Source: Roseibacillus ishigakijimensis
GTDB lineage: Bacteria > Verrucomicrobiota > Verrucomicrobiia > Verrucomicrobiales > Akkermansiaceae
Assembly: GCF_016595415.1 (NCBI RefSeq)
Contig: NZ_JAENIO010000003.1
Coordinates: 1-64,000, forward strand
Length of the DNA stretch: 64,000 nt
Reading direction: 5' to 3'
Of the stretch, positions 63,029 through 64,000 are shown one piece after another. Both the position numbers and the translations under genes were made by a program. A model generated the notes under the pieces. The model saw only the letters and a list, made by a program, of their open reading frames with translations, did no database searches and was not told where the DNA came from. Each line of letters starts with the position of its first letter. Position 1 is the first letter of the stretch.

Positions 63029-64000
63029 TCAGTTGGCGCGGTGCTCCTCGATGAGCTTGGCGAAGTCGCTGAAGAACTCGCGCTCGTCGTTCGGGCCGGG
63101 AGCGGCTTCCGGGTGATGCTGCACGGAAAAGACCGGTGCCACCGTCGAGCGAGTGCCTTCCACCGTGTTGTCGTTCAGGTTCCGGTGGGTCACTTCGGTA
63201 TCGGGCGGGAGGTTGTCGCCATCAGTGGCAAAACCGTGGTTCTGGGCGGTGATGGCGACTTGGCCGCTGCGCAGATCCTTGACCGGTTGGTTGCCGCCGC
63301 GGTGACCGAACTTCAGCTTGTAAGTCTTTCCGCCGCAGGCGTGGGTCAGCAGCTGGTGACCGAGGCAAATGCCGAAGAGAGGAGTCTGACCGATGAGTTC
63401 GCGAATCTCGCTGTGCACGTATTCCAGTGAAGCGGGGTCCCCGGGGCCGTTGGAAAGAAAGACACCGTCGGGATTCATGGCCAGCACCTCTTTGGCCGGC
63501 GTGGTGGCTGGCACGACGGTCACGTCGAAACCTTCCTGGCGCAGGCGGCGCAGGATGTTGCGTTTGATGCCGAAGTCGTAGGCCACAATCTTGTATTTGG
63601 GCTCCTCCAGAGGCAGGTAGTTGCCCTCGATTCCTTGGGAAGTGGAGGGGATGGTCCACGGGCGCGATTCGCCTTCCCAGTGATAGACTTTGTCGGTGGT
63701 GACTTCCTTCACGTAATCCGCGCCAAGCATGGAAGGGGCGTCTTGGGCCGCCTTCACCGCTTCCTCGGCAGAGAGTTCGGTGGTCAGGCAGGCCCGCATG
63801 GCTCCCGCCGAGCGGAGGTGTTTGGTCAGGGCCCGGGTATCGATGTCGTCGATGCCGATGACTTTGTTTTCCGCCAAATAGTCGCTGAGAGTCTGCTGGG
63901 AGCGCCAGCTGGAGGGGATGTCGCAGAGTTCGCCCACCACGAATCCGCGCACATGAACTTGGTCCGATTCAGCGTCTTCGGGATTGATTCCGTAGTTGCC
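63029..64000 (-). CDS. carA: Carbamoyl-phosphate synthase small subunit, 5' end outside the window
   Basis: At least 324 residues of the glutamine amidotransferase subunit; the start lies beyond base 64000. The amidotransferase domain has [15 protein letters not shown] with the catalytic Cys, and [10 protein letters not shown] with His and Glu. The N-terminal part keeps [20 protein letters not shown]. It supplies ammonia for pyrimidine and arginine synthesis; the large subunit is not in the window. Confidence 0.95.
   Translation of the reverse strand, partial: GNYGINPEDAESDQVHVRGFVVGELCDIPSSWRSQQTLSDYLAENKVIGIDDIDTRALTKHLRSAGAMRACLTTELSAEEAVKAAQDAPSMLGADYVKEVTTDKVYHWEGESRPWTIPSTSQGIEGNYLPLEEPKYKIVAYDFGIKRNILRRLRQEGFDVTVVPATTPAKEVLAMNPDGVFLSNGPGDPASLEYVHSEIRELIGQTPLFGICLGHQLLTHACGGKTYKLKFGHRGGNQPVKDLRSGQVAITAQNHGFATDGDNLPPDTEVTHRNLNDNTVEGTRSTVAPVFSVQHHPEAAPGPNDEREFFSDFAKLIEEHRAN

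Overview
The window looks like chromosomal DNA from a Verrucomicrobiota bacterium (PVC group). I infer this from a PVC-type heme-binding CxxCH dehydrogenase carrying a ThuA domain, a second ThuA lipid-free exported protein beside it, a DUF1353 lipoprotein, a long serine/threonine-kinase-like membrane protein, and moderately high GC with strong third-position bias that opens many false antisense frames. The genus cannot be fixed from the sequence alone.

Layout. 1-5.4 kb: a leftward tripartite efflux operon (TolC-like lipoprotein, HlyD-like adaptor, ABC ATPase, MacB-like permease). 5.5-9.8 kb: dnaK, groES and groEL. 10-12.3 kb: a cupin, an AraC regulator and a divergent PEP-hydrolase-like TIM barrel. 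12.4-16.4 kb: two ThuA proteins, one fused to a heme dehydrogenase. 16.5-21.3 kb: a YitT transporter-like protein, lnt, a DUF1353 lipoprotein, and an overlapping oxidoreductase/methyltransferase pair that probably modifies the tRNA wobble uridine. 21.3-25.2 kb: a membrane-anchored nuclease-like protein and clpB. 25.3-40.2 kb: housekeeping and envelope genes (BatA/VWA protein, tRNA-Arg, histidine kinase, cutA, redoxin, a glycosyltransferase-phosphoesterase fusion, orphan OppF, gpmI, carbonic anhydrase, polX, murJ). 40.3-41.6 kb: a metY gene broken by a frameshift in a seven-base run.

41.6-57 kb is the striking part: a complete type III-B CRISPR-Cas locus, transcribed leftward as cmr2(cas10)-cmr3-cmr4-cmr5-cmr6-cmr1-cad1-csx1/csx2-cas1-cas2, ending in a 22-repeat array with 21 spacers. 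Two CARF effectors could read the cyclic oligoadenylate made by Cas10: a HEPN ribonuclease with a DxTHG motif, and a CARF-adenosine deaminase (Cad1). The deaminase half of Cad1 is split by an in-frame REP-associated tyrosine transposase (RAYT) of about 285 residues, with all deaminase ligands kept on either side. REP-like palindromes of the same family sit at three other places in the locus, one translated in frame inside cmr3. Many spacers contain hairpins or translation-start-like sequences, and two adjacent spacers share a 22-base hairpin core. No cas6 and no reverse transcriptase is visible. A LysR-type regulator diverges from cmr2 and may control the operon.

57.8-64 kb: a GT-B glycosyltransferase, a probable pseudokinase with a periplasmic or cytoplasmic repeat tail, a ROK sugar kinase that has lost its zinc cysteines, and the 3' part of carA, cut by the window edge.
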